DNA from: Stutzerimonas stutzeri
Lineage (GTDB): Bacteria > Pseudomonadota > Gammaproteobacteria > Pseudomonadales > Pseudomonadaceae
NCBI GenBank assembly: GCA_002339675.1
Contig: DDKB01000008.1
Span: 372,001 to 436,000, forward strand
Reading direction: 5' to 3'
DNA length: 64,000 bases
In this document: positions 26,685-35,858 of the stretch, piece by piece
Position numbering within the stretch: position 1 is the first letter of the stretch
Layout of the letters: each line of letters starts with the position of its first letter
The notes under the pieces: generated by a model
What the model was told of the DNA's origin: nothing
The model's database searches: none
Seen by the model: the letters and a program-made list of their open reading frames with translations, nothing else
Translations under genes and position numbers: made by a program

Positions 26685-27590
26685 ATGTTCGACTTACCGC
26701 AGTTGCGCTGTTTCACCGCGCTGGCCACGGAGCTGAATTTCCGGCGGGCCGCCGAACGTCTGAATATGACCCAGCCGCCGCTGAGCCGGCAGATTCAGCT
26801 GCTCGAACATCGTCTGGGCGTGGCGCTGTTTACACGCAGCACCCGTACTGTGGCACTGACCGCTGCGGGTCGTGCCTTCCTGGTCGAAGCCCAGGCGCTG
26901 CTGGAACAGGCGCACCGGGCAGGCCAGGCCGCGCGCCTGGCCGCCCTCGGCGAGAGCGGCACGGTCAACATCGGCTTTGTCGCCAGCGCCGTGTATGACT
27001 TGCTGCCACGGGTTGTGGTCCAGGCTCACCGGCAACGCCCGGGGGTACGCATTGCGCTTCACGAGATGAGCACTTTCGACCAGCTGCAGGCACTCCAGGC
27101 GCGGCGTCTGGATCTCGCCATCGTGCGCGCTGCCTCGCCTCAACCCGGCCTTGTCAGCACGCTGCTGGCCCGCGAGCCCTTCGTGCTGGCGCTACCCGAA
27201 GCGCATCCGCTGGTGCAGTCCGACCCACTGGAACTGTCGGCACTGCACGGCGAACCGTTCATCCTGTATTCGCACGCCGTCTGGCAACCGTTCAATGAGC
27301 TGCTCAGTGGCCTGTTCCGCTCCGCAGGGGTGCAACCGGATCTGGTCCAGACGCTGGGCAACACCCTGACCATCCTGTCGCTGGTCAATGCGGGCATGGG
27401 ACTTGCGCTGGTGCCGCGCAGCGCCCAGACGGTGCGTTTCGAACGGGTCCGCTGGCGCCAGCTGGACCTTCCGGCAGGCGTGCACAGCGAACTGCACCTG
27501 GCCTGGCGCAACGACAACGACAGCCCCGCCGTCGCCGCGCTGCGTGATGCCCTTCGACTGGCTGCTGGCCAACCGCCTCAGGCGCGCTGA
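26685..27590 (+). CDS. LysR family transcriptional regulator
   Basis: The protein has 301 residues, with an N-terminal winged helix-turn-helix (LRCFTALATELNFRRAAERLNMTQPPLSRQIQLLE, residues 6-40) and a LysR substrate-binding domain with VNIGFV near residue 90. It is divergent from talarate dehydratase copy 1 across 105 bases, the usual arrangement for a LysR regulator and its target. Its last 13 bases overlap the end of the convergent second talarate dehydratase gene. An acid sugar or dehydration product is the likely inducer, by context. Confidence 0.88.
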   Translation: MFDLPQLRCFTALATELNFRRAAERLNMTQPPLSRQIQLLEHRLGVALFTRSTRTVALTAAGRAFLVEAQALLEQAHRAGQAARLAALGESGTVNIGFVASAVYDLLPRVVVQAHRQRPGVRIALHEMSTFDQLQALQARRLDLAIVRAASPQPGLVSTLLAREPFVLALPEAHPLVQSDPLELSALHGEPFILYSHAVWQPFNELLSGLFRSAGVQPDLVQTLGNTLTILSLVNAGMGLALVPRSAQTVRFERVRWRQLDLPAGVHSELHLAWRNDNDSPAVAALRDALRLAAGQPPQAR

Positions 27591-28735
27591 CCGATCTCGG
27601 CCTGCTGCACCGTCCAGCCAGCCACCCGTTCACTGAGGGTCAGGCCGAGACCCGGCCGCGACGGCACCCACATGCGCCCATCACGGATTTCCAGGCGCTC
27701 CTCGAACAAGGGTTCCAGCCATTCGAAATGCTCGACCCACGGCTCGCACACGTGGGTCGCGGCCAGGTGCACGTGCAGCTCCATGGCAAAGTGCGGCGCA
27801 AGGCTGATGCCGGCCTGCTCGGCGAACGTCTGCACGCGTAGATAGGGCGTGATGCCACCGACGCGCGGCGCATCGGGCATCAGGTAGTCGGCGGCACGCA
27901 GGCCAATGAATTCCAGATGCTCGGCCGGGCTGGTGAGCATCTCGCCGGTGGCGATCGGCGTGTCGAACTGGCGCACCAGCTCGGCGTGGCCCTCGGCGTC
28001 GTAGCAATCGAGCGGTTCCTCGATCCAGACCAACTCGAATGGCTCCAGGCGACGGCACATCCGGCGCGCCATCGGCCGATCCCATTGCTGGTTGGCATCG
28101 ACCATCAGCGGGAACGCCTCGCCCAGGTGCTGGCGCACCGCACCAACCCGATGCAGATCCAGCGCCCAGTCCGGCTGGCCAACCTTGAGCTTGATTCCAC
28201 CGATGCCCTTCTCGCGGGAGATGTCGGTGTTTTTCAGCAACTGGTCGAGCGGCGTGTGCAGGAACCCGCCTGAGGTGTTGTAGCAACGCACCGAATCACG
28301 ATGACTGCCGAGCAGACGCGCCAGTGAAAGACCGGCGCGACGGGCCTTGAGGTCCCACAGCGCAACGTCGAAGGCGCCGATGGCCTGGGTAGCCAGGCCG
28401 CTGCGGCCGACCGACGCGCCGGCCCAGCAGAGCTTGTCCCAGAGCCTGGCGATATCGCTGGGGTTCTCACCGAGCAGGTTCGGCGCCACCTCCAGCGCAT
28501 GAGCGAATTGCCCAGCCCCTCCGGCGCGCTTGGAATAGCTGAAACCCAAGCCCTGGTGGCCATCGCGGGTCTCGAGCTCGGCGATCAGGATGGCGATTTC
28601 GGTCATCGGCTTCTGCCGGCCAGTCAGCACTTTGGCGTCGCTGATGGGAGTGGCGAGCGGCAAGGCTACCGATCGCAGACGCAGCCAGGCGATGCGGTCC
28701 TGATCGGCACAGGATGTGGCACAGGTATTGTCCAT
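27578..28735 (-). CDS. L-talarate/galactarate dehydratase family protein, copy 2
   Basis: This 385-residue protein is a close paralogue of the 25440-26579 product and is the more similar of the two to Salmonella TalrD/GalrD as I remember that sequence. It has PISDAKVLTGRQKPMTE, GFSYSKRAGG, CYNTSGGFLHTPLDQ, GIGGIKLKVGQPD, VDANQQWD, WIEEPLD and APHFAMELHVHL. The catalytic Lys and His and the metal ligands are intact. Upstream lies GTCATCATACAAC, a GntR operator candidate that copy 1 lacks. The two copies may thus answer to different regulators. Confidence 0.87.
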   Translation of the reverse strand: MDNTCATSCADQDRIAWLRLRSVALPLATPISDAKVLTGRQKPMTEIAILIAELETRDGHQGLGFSYSKRAGGAGQFAHALEVAPNLLGENPSDIARLWDKLCWAGASVGRSGLATQAIGAFDVALWDLKARRAGLSLARLLGSHRDSVRCYNTSGGFLHTPLDQLLKNTDISREKGIGGIKLKVGQPDWALDLHRVGAVRQHLGEAFPLMVDANQQWDRPMARRMCRRLEPFELVWIEEPLDCYDAEGHAELVRQFDTPIATGEMLTSPAEHLEFIGLRAADYLMPDAPRVGGITPYLRVQTFAEQAGISLAPHFAMELHVHLAATHVCEPWVEHFEWLEPLFEERLEIRDGRMWVPSRPGLGLTLSERVAGWTVQQAEIGQRA

Positions 28736-28804
28736 GTGGCCTCCGGAAGGGTGGGAGCACTGGTCGGGTCAGGCTAGGATGGTCGATTGGATCTGCCCGA
28801 CGAA

Positions 28805-28817
28805 GTCATCATACAAC
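28805..28817. promoter_or_regulatory. Candidate GntR operator upstream of talarate dehydratase copy 2
   Basis: GTCATCATACAAC at 28805-28817 differs at two positions from the GTTATCGTACAAC element at kdgD and the GntR gene. On the minus strand it directly follows TATGGT, a possible -10. It is 70 bases from the gene start, the same distance as at kdgD. Confidence 0.5.
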
Positions 28818-29036
28818 CATAGCTGGCGCGGTCTTCATTCGGGACCACGGAAGCCGCGCCGAGCCGACTCGACTTTAGTGGTATGTGCAGCGTGCCAAGG
28901 TCTCGCTAGCGTGAGCCCATGCGGAACCTCTAGCTCGCCATAATTTGCTGTATTCAAGGGAGTTTCAGCACTGCCGGGGGCGTCGTGCACGCGCTCGGGA
29001 CGTGGCCGCCCGCAGCGGAAACTTGCAGGCCACGGG

Positions 29037-29094
29037 TTGACAAAGTTACATGCCGGTACAAATAATCGTCGCAAGTCATCCGACAACAGATGAC
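29037..29094 (+). promoter_or_regulatory. Promoter and operator for the udh-uxuL-TRAP operon
   Basis: A consensus -35 TTGACA at 29037-29042 and AATAAT at 29061-29066 (18-base spacer) precede GTCATCCGACAACAGATGAC at 29075-29094. That element shares GTCAT-N2-GACAAC-N2-ATGAC with the one before gudD2 and starts at the expected transcription start. The rest of the 28736-29125 gap holds no other gene I can support. Confidence 0.65.
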
Positions 29095-29125
29095 ATTAAA
29101 AACAATAAGCGATGGGCACATTACG

Positions 29126-29950
29126 ATGACAAGCACGACAACCGCTCCCACACCCTTCAATCGCCTCCTGCTGACAGGCGCAGCAGGAGGATTGGGCAAG
29201 GTGTTACGCGAAACGCTTCGCCCCTACGCCAACATCATTCGCCTGTCCGACATTGCCCCCATGGACCCGCCAGCCGGGCCGCATGAAGAAGTGGTGCAGT
29301 GCAACCTGGCCGACAAGGCTGCCGTGCACGCGCTGTGTGAAGGCGTCGACGCCATCGCCCACTTCGGTGGCGTCTCGGTCGAACGGCCATTCGAAGAAGT
29401 TCTGGAAGCCAACATCAAGGGCATCTTCCATCTCTATGAAGCCGCGCGCCGCCATGGCATCAAGCGCGTGATTTTCGCCAGCTCCAACCATGTGATCGGC
29501 TTCTACCCGCAGACCGAACAGATCGACGCCGCTGCCGCGCGCCGCCCGGACAGCTACTACGGACTGTCGAAATCCTTCGGCGAAGACATGGCCAGCTTCT
29601 ACTTCGATCGTTACGGCATCGAGACCGTGAGCATCCGCATCGGCTCTTCCTTCCCGGAGCCGCTGAACCGCCGGATGCTGGCGACCTACCTCAGCTACCG
29701 CGACCTGACCCAGCTGATCGAACGTTCGCTGTTTACCCCTAAGGTCGGCCACACCGTGGTGTACGGCGCCTCGGCGAACCGTGATGTCTGGTGGAACAAC
29801 CACATGGCGGCGCACCTGGGCTTCGAGCCGCAGGACAGCTCCGAGCCGTTTCGCGAGAAAGTCGAGCAACAGCCTCCCTACGCGTCCAACGACCCGGCGC
29901 TGCTTTACCAGGGCGGCGCCTTCTGCGAGGCCGGGCCCTTCGAAGACTGA
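29126..29950 (+). CDS. udh: Uronate dehydrogenase Udh
   Basis: The ATG at 29126 gives 274 residues, the size of known Pseudomonas Udh; a start at 29090 would place the operator inside the gene. It is a short-chain (extended) NAD enzyme with LLTGAAGGLGK near residue 10, IIFASSNH-type stretch VIFASSNHVIGFYPQTEQ, and the catalytic Tyr-x3-Lys in SYYGLSKSFGEDMASFYFDRYG. It oxidises D-galacturonate and D-glucuronate to aldarolactones. It heads the operon with the lactonase and TRAP genes. Confidence 0.95.
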   Translation: MTSTTTAPTPFNRLLLTGAAGGLGKVLRETLRPYANIIRLSDIAPMDPPAGPHEEVVQCNLADKAAVHALCEGVDAIAHFGGVSVERPFEEVLEANIKGIFHLYEAARRHGIKRVIFASSNHVIGFYPQTEQIDAAAARRPDSYYGLSKSFGEDMASFYFDRYGIETVSIRIGSSFPEPLNRRMLATYLSYRDLTQLIERSLFTPKVGHTVVYGASANRDVWWNNHMAAHLGFEPQDSSEPFREKVEQQPPYASNDPALLYQGGAFCEAGPFED

Positions 29951-29991
29951 CCCGCCGCCAGTACGCCGCGAACAACAACAAGAGAATCGCC

Positions 29992-30894
29992 ATGGCCCGC
30001 CCCGCAGAACTCATCCTCGACGCACGCAATGCCACCGGAGAAAGCCCGGTCTGGGTCGCTTCCGAGCAGGCGCTGTACTGGGTCGACATCCCCAATCGCC
30101 AGCTGCTGCGCTGGACAGCCGCGGACGCTCGGGTCAGCCGCTGGACCTTCGAGCAGATGATCGCCTGCATCGCCCGTTGTGAAGGCGGGAACAACCTCTG
30201 GATCGCCGGCATGGAGGACGGCATCTTCGAGCTGGTGCTCGCCGAGGACGGCAGCGCGCAGACGACGCCGATCGCTGCAGTCAACCATGCCCATTCCGGA
30301 ATGCGTTTCAACGACGGGCGCTGCGACCGTCAGGGGCGCTTCTGGGCCGGCACCATGGTGATGGACATGGCCGCCGGGATACCCGCCGGCGCGCTGTACT
30401 GCCTCGCCGAAAACCGCACGCGCGACGCGCTCGAATCGCGTCTGTGCGACTTCACCGTGCCCAATGGCCTGGGCTTCAGCCCGGACGGTCGCACGATGTA
30501 CCTGTCCGATTCGCATCCGAGCGTGCAACGCATCTGGGCGTTCGACTACGACATCGATGACGGCCTGGCGAGCAACCGTCGCCTGTTCGTCGACATGAAC
30601 GCCTACCCCGGCCGCCCCGATGGCGCCGCCGTGGACGTCGACGGCTGCTACTGGATCTGCGGCAACGACGCCGGGCTGATCCATCGCTTCACCCCCGACG
30701 GCCGCCTCGACCGGTCGCTCGAGGTGCCGGTAAAAAAGCCCGCCATGTGTGCCTTTGGCGGTCCCGGCCTGGACACGCTGTTCGTCACCTCCATCCGGCC
30801 GGGAGGCGACCTCGCCGACCAGCCGCTGGCTGGCGGCGTCTTCGCCCTGCGCCCCGGCGTCCAGGGGCTGGAGGAAACTCGCTACCGCTTCTGA
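29992..30894 (+). CDS. uxuL: SMP-30 family aldarolactonase (UxuL/Gli type)
   Basis: This 300-residue six-bladed beta-propeller of the SMP-30/gluconolactonase family shows the metal-site motifs ATGESPVW (Glu), SGMRFNDGRCDRQGRFWAG (Asn/Asp) and NGLGFSPDGRTMYLSDSHP (Asn and Asp). In the uronate pathway such enzymes open galactaro- or glucaro-1,5-lactone made by Udh. AACAACAACAAG at 29971-29982 overlaps the ribosome binding region, matching the Crc/Hfq AAnAAnAA motif. It is 41 bases behind udh. Confidence 0.87.
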   Translation: MARPAELILDARNATGESPVWVASEQALYWVDIPNRQLLRWTAADARVSRWTFEQMIACIARCEGGNNLWIAGMEDGIFELVLAEDGSAQTTPIAAVNHAHSGMRFNDGRCDRQGRFWAGTMVMDMAAGIPAGALYCLAENRTRDALESRLCDFTVPNGLGFSPDGRTMYLSDSHPSVQRIWAFDYDIDDGLASNRRLFVDMNAYPGRPDGAAVDVDGCYWICGNDAGLIHRFTPDGRLDRSLEVPVKKPAMCAFGGPGLDTLFVTSIRPGGDLADQPLAGGVFALRPGVQGLEETRYRF

Positions 30895-30980
30895 CCCATT
30901 CATCCCCCGAGGTCGGGCGCACCCGCCCGGCGTCTAAACGCACCGCTGTACACACCAACAACAACAAGATGGAGATTCAC

Positions 30981-31955
30981 ATGAACTTCAAACGCAAGTT
31001 GCTCGTTGCCGCCCTACCCTTCGCGTTTTGCCTCTCAGGCATGGCACATGCCGCCATGACGCTGAAAATCGCCGAGATCCACCCGGCCGGCTACCCCACC
31101 GTCGTGGCGCAGCAGCACATGGGCGAGAAGATCGAGAAAGCCACCGACGGCGAGCTGAAATTCCGCATGTTCTCGGGCGGCGTGCTCGGGTCTGAAAAGG
31201 AAGTGGTTGAGCAGGTCCAGCTTGGTGCCGTGCAGATGACCCGCGTCAGCCTCGGCACGCTGGGCCCGGTCATCCCGGAGGTCAACGCGTTCAACATGCC
31301 GTTCGTGTTCCGCGATCACGAGCACATGCGCAAGGTCATTGACGGTGAGATCGGCCAGGAAATTCTCGACAAGATCACCAACTCCGACTTCAACATGGTC
31401 GCCCTGGCCTGGATGGACGGTGGCGTGCGCAACCTCTACACCAAGAAGCCAGTGCGCAAGCTGGAAGACCTCAAGGGTATGAAGATCCGTGTGATCGGTA
31501 ACCCGCTGTTCATCGATACGTTGAACGCCATGGGCGCTCAGGGTGTCGCGATGGATACCGGCGAGATCTACAGCGCCCTGCAGACCGGCGTGATCGATGG
31601 AGCCGAGAACAACCCACCGACCATGCTCGAGCACAACCACTACCGCGAAGCCAAGAACTACACGCTGACTGGCCACCTGATCCTCCCCGAGCCGATCGTG
31701 ATCTCCAAGACCACCTGGAACAAGCTCACCCCCGAGCAGCAGGAGATCGTCAAGAAGGCAGCCAAGGAAGCGCAGATGGAAGAGCGCAAGCTGTGGGACG
31801 AGAAGACCGAGCAGAGCGTTGCGAAGCTGAAGGATGCCGGCGTCGAGTTCATCGAAGTCGACAAGAAGCCCTTCTATGACGCGACCGCACCGGTGCGTGA
31901 GAAATACGGCGCGCAGTTTGCCGATCTGATCAAGCGCATCGAAGCGGTCAAGTAA
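30981..31955 (+). CDS. dctP: TRAP transporter solute-binding protein (DctP family)
   Basis: The 324-residue periplasmic protein begins with a signal peptide of about 25 residues ending AHA-AMT. It has the family start TLKIAEIHPAGYPTVVAQQHM and the carboxylate-clamp region KIRVIGNPLFIDTLNAMGAQ, with the conserved Arg near residue 168. It should capture an organic acid such as a uronate or aldarate. AACAACAACAAG at 30957-30968 lies just before GGAG and the ATG, a second copy of the Crc/Hfq motif in this operon. Confidence 0.9.
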   Translation: MNFKRKLLVAALPFAFCLSGMAHAAMTLKIAEIHPAGYPTVVAQQHMGEKIEKATDGELKFRMFSGGVLGSEKEVVEQVQLGAVQMTRVSLGTLGPVIPEVNAFNMPFVFRDHEHMRKVIDGEIGQEILDKITNSDFNMVALAWMDGGVRNLYTKKPVRKLEDLKGMKIRVIGNPLFIDTLNAMGAQGVAMDTGEIYSALQTGVIDGAENNPPTMLEHNHYREAKNYTLTGHLILPEPIVISKTTWNKLTPEQQEIVKKAAKEAQMEERKLWDEKTEQSVAKLKDAGVEFIEVDKKPFYDATAPVREKYGAQFADLIKRIEAVK

Positions 31956-32008
31956 CAGGCCGCTCAATCTACGCGGCGGCCCTGGCCGCCGCGTCTCGTG
32001 GTGAAGTT

Positions 32009-32536
32009 ATGAAAAACACGATCCTGCGCGTCAACGACGCGATCTACACCAGCGCCATCTGGTTGGCAGGCATCGCCGTCGTCGCGATGTCGCTGATCAT
32101 CCCGTGGGGCGTTTTCGCCCGCTATGTGCTGCGGTCCGGCGGCGGCTGGCCGGAGCCGGTCTCGACCATGTTGATGGTGCTGTTCACCTTTGTCGGCGCA
32201 GCGGCCAGTTACCGGGCCGGCGCGCACATGGCGATGGCGATGGTCACCGACCGGCTGCCAAAGCAGATGCAGGCACTCATCACCGTCCTGGTCCAGATTC
32301 TGATGGCGATCATCTGCCTGTTCATGACCATCTGGGGCGCCAAGCTCTGCATGGTCACCTGGAACCAGTACATGAGCACCCTGCCCGCATTACGGGTCGG
32401 CATCACCTACGCACCCATTCCGATTGGGGGCGTTCTGACCCTGATCTTCATCCTTGAACGGCTTTTTCTGGGTGACCAGAGCCACCGACGCGCGGTGAAC
32501 TACGAAATGGTCGAAGACAGCCAGGAGGCCCTCTAA
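32009..32536 (+). CDS. dctQ: TRAP transporter small permease (DctQ family)
   Basis: The protein of 175 residues has four membrane segments, and the family pattern VFARYVLRSGGGWPEPVS near residue 35 fits DctQ. It ends directly against the DctM start codon (TAA then ATG at 32537), so expression is coupled. It assembles with the large permease in the inner membrane. Confidence 0.87.
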   Translation: MKNTILRVNDAIYTSAIWLAGIAVVAMSLIIPWGVFARYVLRSGGGWPEPVSTMLMVLFTFVGAAASYRAGAHMAMAMVTDRLPKQMQALITVLVQILMAIICLFMTIWGAKLCMVTWNQYMSTLPALRVGITYAPIPIGGVLTLIFILERLFLGDQSHRRAVNYEMVEDSQEAL

Positions 32537-33817
32537 ATGGAAGCCGCAATCCTGCTCGGCAGCTTCATCACGCTCATCGTCGTCCGCATGCCGGTGGCCT
32601 ATGCGCTTGGGCTGTCGGCGCTGATCGGTGCCTGGTACATCGACATTCCGCTCGACGCGGTGATGATCCAGGTCGCCTCGGGGGTAAACAAATTTTCCCT
32701 GCTGGCCATCCCCTTCTTCGTGCTGGCCGGCGCGATCATGGCCGAAGGCGGCATGTCGCGCCGCCTGGTGGCCTTTGCCGGCGTGCTGGTCGGCTTCGTC
32801 CGCGGCGGGCTGTCGCTGGTGAACATCATGGCCTCGGCCTTCTTTGGCGCGATCTCCGGCTCGTCGCTGGCCGACACCGCCTCGGTTGGCTCGGTGCTGA
32901 TCCCGGAAATGGAAAAGAAGGGCTATCCGCGCGAGTTCTCCACCGCCGTCACCGTCAGCGGTTCGGTGCAGGCGCTGCTGACCCCGCCCAGCCACAACTC
33001 GGTGCTCTATTCGCTGGCCGCGGGCGGCACGGTGTCCATCGCCTCGCTGTTCATCGCCGGCATCGGCCCGGGGCTGCTGCTCAGCGCGGTGATGATGGGC
33101 ATGTGCCTGTTCTTCGCCAAGCGGCGCAACTACCCCAAGGGCGAGGTCATTCCGCTGCGCCAGGCGTTGAAGATCTGCGTCGAGGCACTCTGGGGCCTGA
33201 TGACCATGGTCATCATCCTCGGCGGCATTCTGTCCGGGGTGTTCACGGCCACCGAGTCGGCTTCCATCGCGGTGGTCTGGGCGTTCTTCGTCACCATGTT
33301 CATCTACCGCGACTACAAGTGGCGCGAGCTGCCCAAGCTGCTGCATCGCACGGTCCGTACCCTGTCGATCGTGATGATCCTGATCGCTTTCGCCTCGGCC
33401 TTCGGCTACATCATGACGCTGATGGAGATCCCGTCGAAGATCACCACCGCGTTCCTGACCCTGTCCGACAACCGCTACGTGATCCTGATGTGCATCAACG
33501 TCATGCTGCTGGCGCTTGGCACCCTGATGGACATGGCGCCATTGATCCTGATCCTGACTCCCATCCTGATGCCGGTGATCAGCGGTATTGGCGTGGACCC
33601 GGTGCACTTCGGCATGATCATGCTGGTCAACCTGGGCATCGGCCTGATCACTCCGCCGGTTGGCGCCGTGCTGTTCGTCGGCGCGGCCATCGGCAAGGTG
33701 ACGATCGAAAACACGGTCAAGGCACTGATGCCCTTCTACCTGGCGCTGTTCGCGGTGCTGCTGGCAGTGACCTACATCCCTGCCATCTCGCTGTGGCTGC
33801 CGAGCGTCTTGCTCTAG
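32537..33817 (+). CDS. dctM: TRAP transporter large permease (DctM family)
   Basis: A 426-residue membrane protein with about twelve hydrophobic segments begins MEAAILLGSFITLIVVRMPVAYALG. It has the DctM hallmarks GAISGSSLADTASVGSVLIPEM and NLGIGLITPPVGAVLF, equivalent halves of the Na+-dependent transporter. It is the channel subunit and the last gene of the udh-uxuL-dctPQM operon. A terminator follows. Confidence 0.92.
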   Translation: MEAAILLGSFITLIVVRMPVAYALGLSALIGAWYIDIPLDAVMIQVASGVNKFSLLAIPFFVLAGAIMAEGGMSRRLVAFAGVLVGFVRGGLSLVNIMASAFFGAISGSSLADTASVGSVLIPEMEKKGYPREFSTAVTVSGSVQALLTPPSHNSVLYSLAAGGTVSIASLFIAGIGPGLLLSAVMMGMCLFFAKRRNYPKGEVIPLRQALKICVEALWGLMTMVIILGGILSGVFTATESASIAVVWAFFVTMFIYRDYKWRELPKLLHRTVRTLSIVMILIAFASAFGYIMTLMEIPSKITTAFLTLSDNRYVILMCINVMLLALGTLMDMAPLILILTPILMPVISGIGVDPVHFGMIMLVNLGIGLITPPVGAVLFVGAAIGKVTIENTVKALMPFYLALFAVLLAVTYIPAISLWLPSVLL

Positions 33818-33836
33818 CGGTTCACAGATCGCTGTA

Positions 33837-33867
33837 GACGCCGCCGTAACAGGCGGCGTCTTGCTTT
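33837..33867 (+). terminator. Rho-independent terminator after dctM
   Basis: GACGCCGCC at 33837-33845 pairs with GGCGGCGTC at 33852-33860 across a six-base loop, followed by TTGCTTT. It closes the plus-strand uronate operon. Confidence 0.8.
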
Positions 33868-33956
33868 GCGAGGCATCGGACGAACAGCGTACAGCCATCC
33901 CTTCCAGGTCAATGAATAGCCGAGCGAGCGAAGTTCGCCGATTACAGGATTGCTCC

Positions 33957-34865
33957 ATGCACACTGCTGCGCCGTTCCAACGCCCCACCGCGGTATTGAT
34001 TCTCGCCACCCTGGCCTGCTCGTTCGCCGGCAACCACATCGCTGCCAGGATTGCATTCGATCACGATACGGGGCTGCTGCTGGCCATGCTCTGCCGTGCA
34101 GGTATCACCCTACTGGCGCTGGGCGCATTGGTCTTCTGGCGGCGCGAGTCACTGCGTCTGAGCAGCGAGACCTGGCGTTGGCAGCTTCTGCTCGGCCTGC
34201 TGATCGCGGTACAGAGCTTCTGCATCTATTCCGCTGTGGCGCGCATCCCCGTCGCGCTGGCTCTGCTGGTTGTGAATCTGTCGCCGATTATGCTGGCGCT
34301 GCTGACCTGGTTACTCGGCGGACCAAAGCCGACCCGTCAGGCGCTTGCGATCATGGGCATGATTCTGTTCGGTTTGGTGCTGGTACTGGACCTCCCGGCT
34401 CGCCTGATCAGCAGCGAGAAGCCGGATGGCCAGTGGGTCGCCGGCATATTGTTCAGCCTGACTGCGGCCGCGGTCTTTGCGATCGCTTTGTGGGTGACCG
34501 AGCACAAACTCTCGAAAATGGCAGGCTCGGTACGAAGCATGCTGACCCTCACCATCGTATTTGCCAGCTCCGCCCTGCTCGGCGCAAGCGACCTCATACC
34601 AGGCGGTCTGAGCTTGCCCAGCGCGAGCGCCGGCTGGATCGCTCTGGGATGCCTGGTATTGCTCTATGGCGCGGCCTTTTCGACGCTGTTCATCTGCATG
34701 CCGCGCTTGAACATCGCCCGCAATGCGCCGGTCATGAATGTGGAACCGGTTGCGGGCATGCTGTTGGGCTGGCTGGTGCTGGGCCAATTGATGGGGCCTT
34801 GGCAGGTACTCGGCGGTCTTATCGTGGTCAGCGGCATCGTGCTGCTGGCCTACCGCAAGCACTAA
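33957..34865 (+). CDS. EamA/DMT superfamily transporter
   Basis: Starting at the ATG at 33957, behind AGGA, the product has 302 residues with ten hydrophobic segments in two EamA repeats (second repeat from about residue 155). Such proteins export amino acids, sugar acids or other metabolites; the substrate cannot be read here. It lies after the terminator of the uronate operon and before the convergent GntR gene, so its link to sugar-acid metabolism is weak. Confidence 0.8.
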   Translation: MHTAAPFQRPTAVLILATLACSFAGNHIAARIAFDHDTGLLLAMLCRAGITLLALGALVFWRRESLRLSSETWRWQLLLGLLIAVQSFCIYSAVARIPVALALLVVNLSPIMLALLTWLLGGPKPTRQALAIMGMILFGLVLVLDLPARLISSEKPDGQWVAGILFSLTAAAVFAIALWVTEHKLSKMAGSVRSMLTLTIVFASSALLGASDLIPGGLSLPSASAGWIALGCLVLLYGAAFSTLFICMPRLNIARNAPVMNVEPVAGMLLGWLVLGQLMGPWQVLGGLIVVSGIVLLAYRKH

Positions 34866-35058
34866 CGCCAAAGCATGTAGGGGCTTCGCCTATGGCCGAT
34901 TCCCGCCAAAGCTGGTCGGGTCATCTGATTATCGCGATGCAGACGCTTGACGGGGCGAGCTTGGAAGCAGCGATGCGATGTTTGGTGAGCCGCTGCGTGT
35001 CTGCTGAAACATCATCCAAAGCGCCGCGGCTGGGGGCCCCTTCGTAGCTAGGGTAGCT

Positions 35059-35811
35059 TTATCGGACCTCGTCCGTTTCTGCCTCTTCATGGGCCTGGCG
35101 CAGGCGTTCGCGGCTATTGGTCAGGTGCAGACGCATGGCGGCGCGTGCCGATTCGGCATCCTGACGCGCGATGGCGTCGAAGATCTGCTCGTGTTCGCGG
35201 CCGAGACGCTGCTGGTAGTGCGGTTGGTCGTCATGTGCCAGGCGCGCGGAGTTCAACCGGCTGCGCGGAATGATCGCCGTGCCTAGGTGGTTCATGATGT
35301 CGGTGAAGTACCGGTTACCGGTCGCTTCGGCTATCTGCAGATGAAACTGGAAATCCGAGACTGCCGCTTCGCTGGACAAGGCCGCGCTTTGTTGAAGGGA
35401 ATCGAGGAATGCGCGCATTGCCGCGAGCTGTTCCGGCGTACGCCGTTGAGCCGCGAGGCCCGCCGACTCGACTTCCAGGCTGATACGCAGCTCGAGGATC
35501 GAGAGCACGTCGCGCAAGGTGCCGATGGTCGCCGGGTCGATGCGCAGACCCGTGGTGCTGGGGGTATCCAGCACGAAGGTGCCGATGCCGTGCCGTGTCT
35601 CCACGAGGCCAGACGCCTGCAGGCGAGAAATGGCTTCGCGAACCACGGTCCGGCTAACCCCCTGCGCCTGCATGATGGCCGACTCGGTAGGCAACTTGTC
35701 ACCGCGCTTGATGAGGCCGTCGCGAATCTGCTGCGACAGTTCGATCACCAGTTCTTGGGCAAGGCTGCGGTGCTTGCGGCGGGCACGGGGCTGGGCGCTC
35801 TGGTTTTCCAT
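35059..35811 (-). CDS. GntR family regulator, FadR subfamily (FCD domain)
   Basis: The start at 35811 gives 250 residues and leaves the operator outside the gene. The N-terminal winged helix (about residues 15-80) contains RSLAQELVIELSQQIRDG and GDKLPTESAIMQAQGVSRTVVREAISRLQ with the wing GLVETRHGIGTFVLD. The C-terminal FCD domain, with FHLQIAEATGNRYFTDIMNHL, holds the Asp/His metal and effector pocket. An exact copy of the kdgD motif lies upstream, so it probably represses itself and the uronate/aldarate operons. Confidence 0.88.
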   Translation of the reverse strand: MENQSAQPRARRKHRSLAQELVIELSQQIRDGLIKRGDKLPTESAIMQAQGVSRTVVREAISRLQASGLVETRHGIGTFVLDTPSTTGLRIDPATIGTLRDVLSILELRISLEVESAGLAAQRRTPEQLAAMRAFLDSLQQSAALSSEAAVSDFQFHLQIAEATGNRYFTDIMNHLGTAIIPRSRLNSARLAHDDQPHYQQRLGREHEQIFDAIARQDAESARAAMRLHLTNSRERLRQAHEEAETDEVR

Positions 35812-35858
35812 GGCACGTCGATCTCTGGAAAGCGAAGTTCCCGTATCATAGCCCAGTA

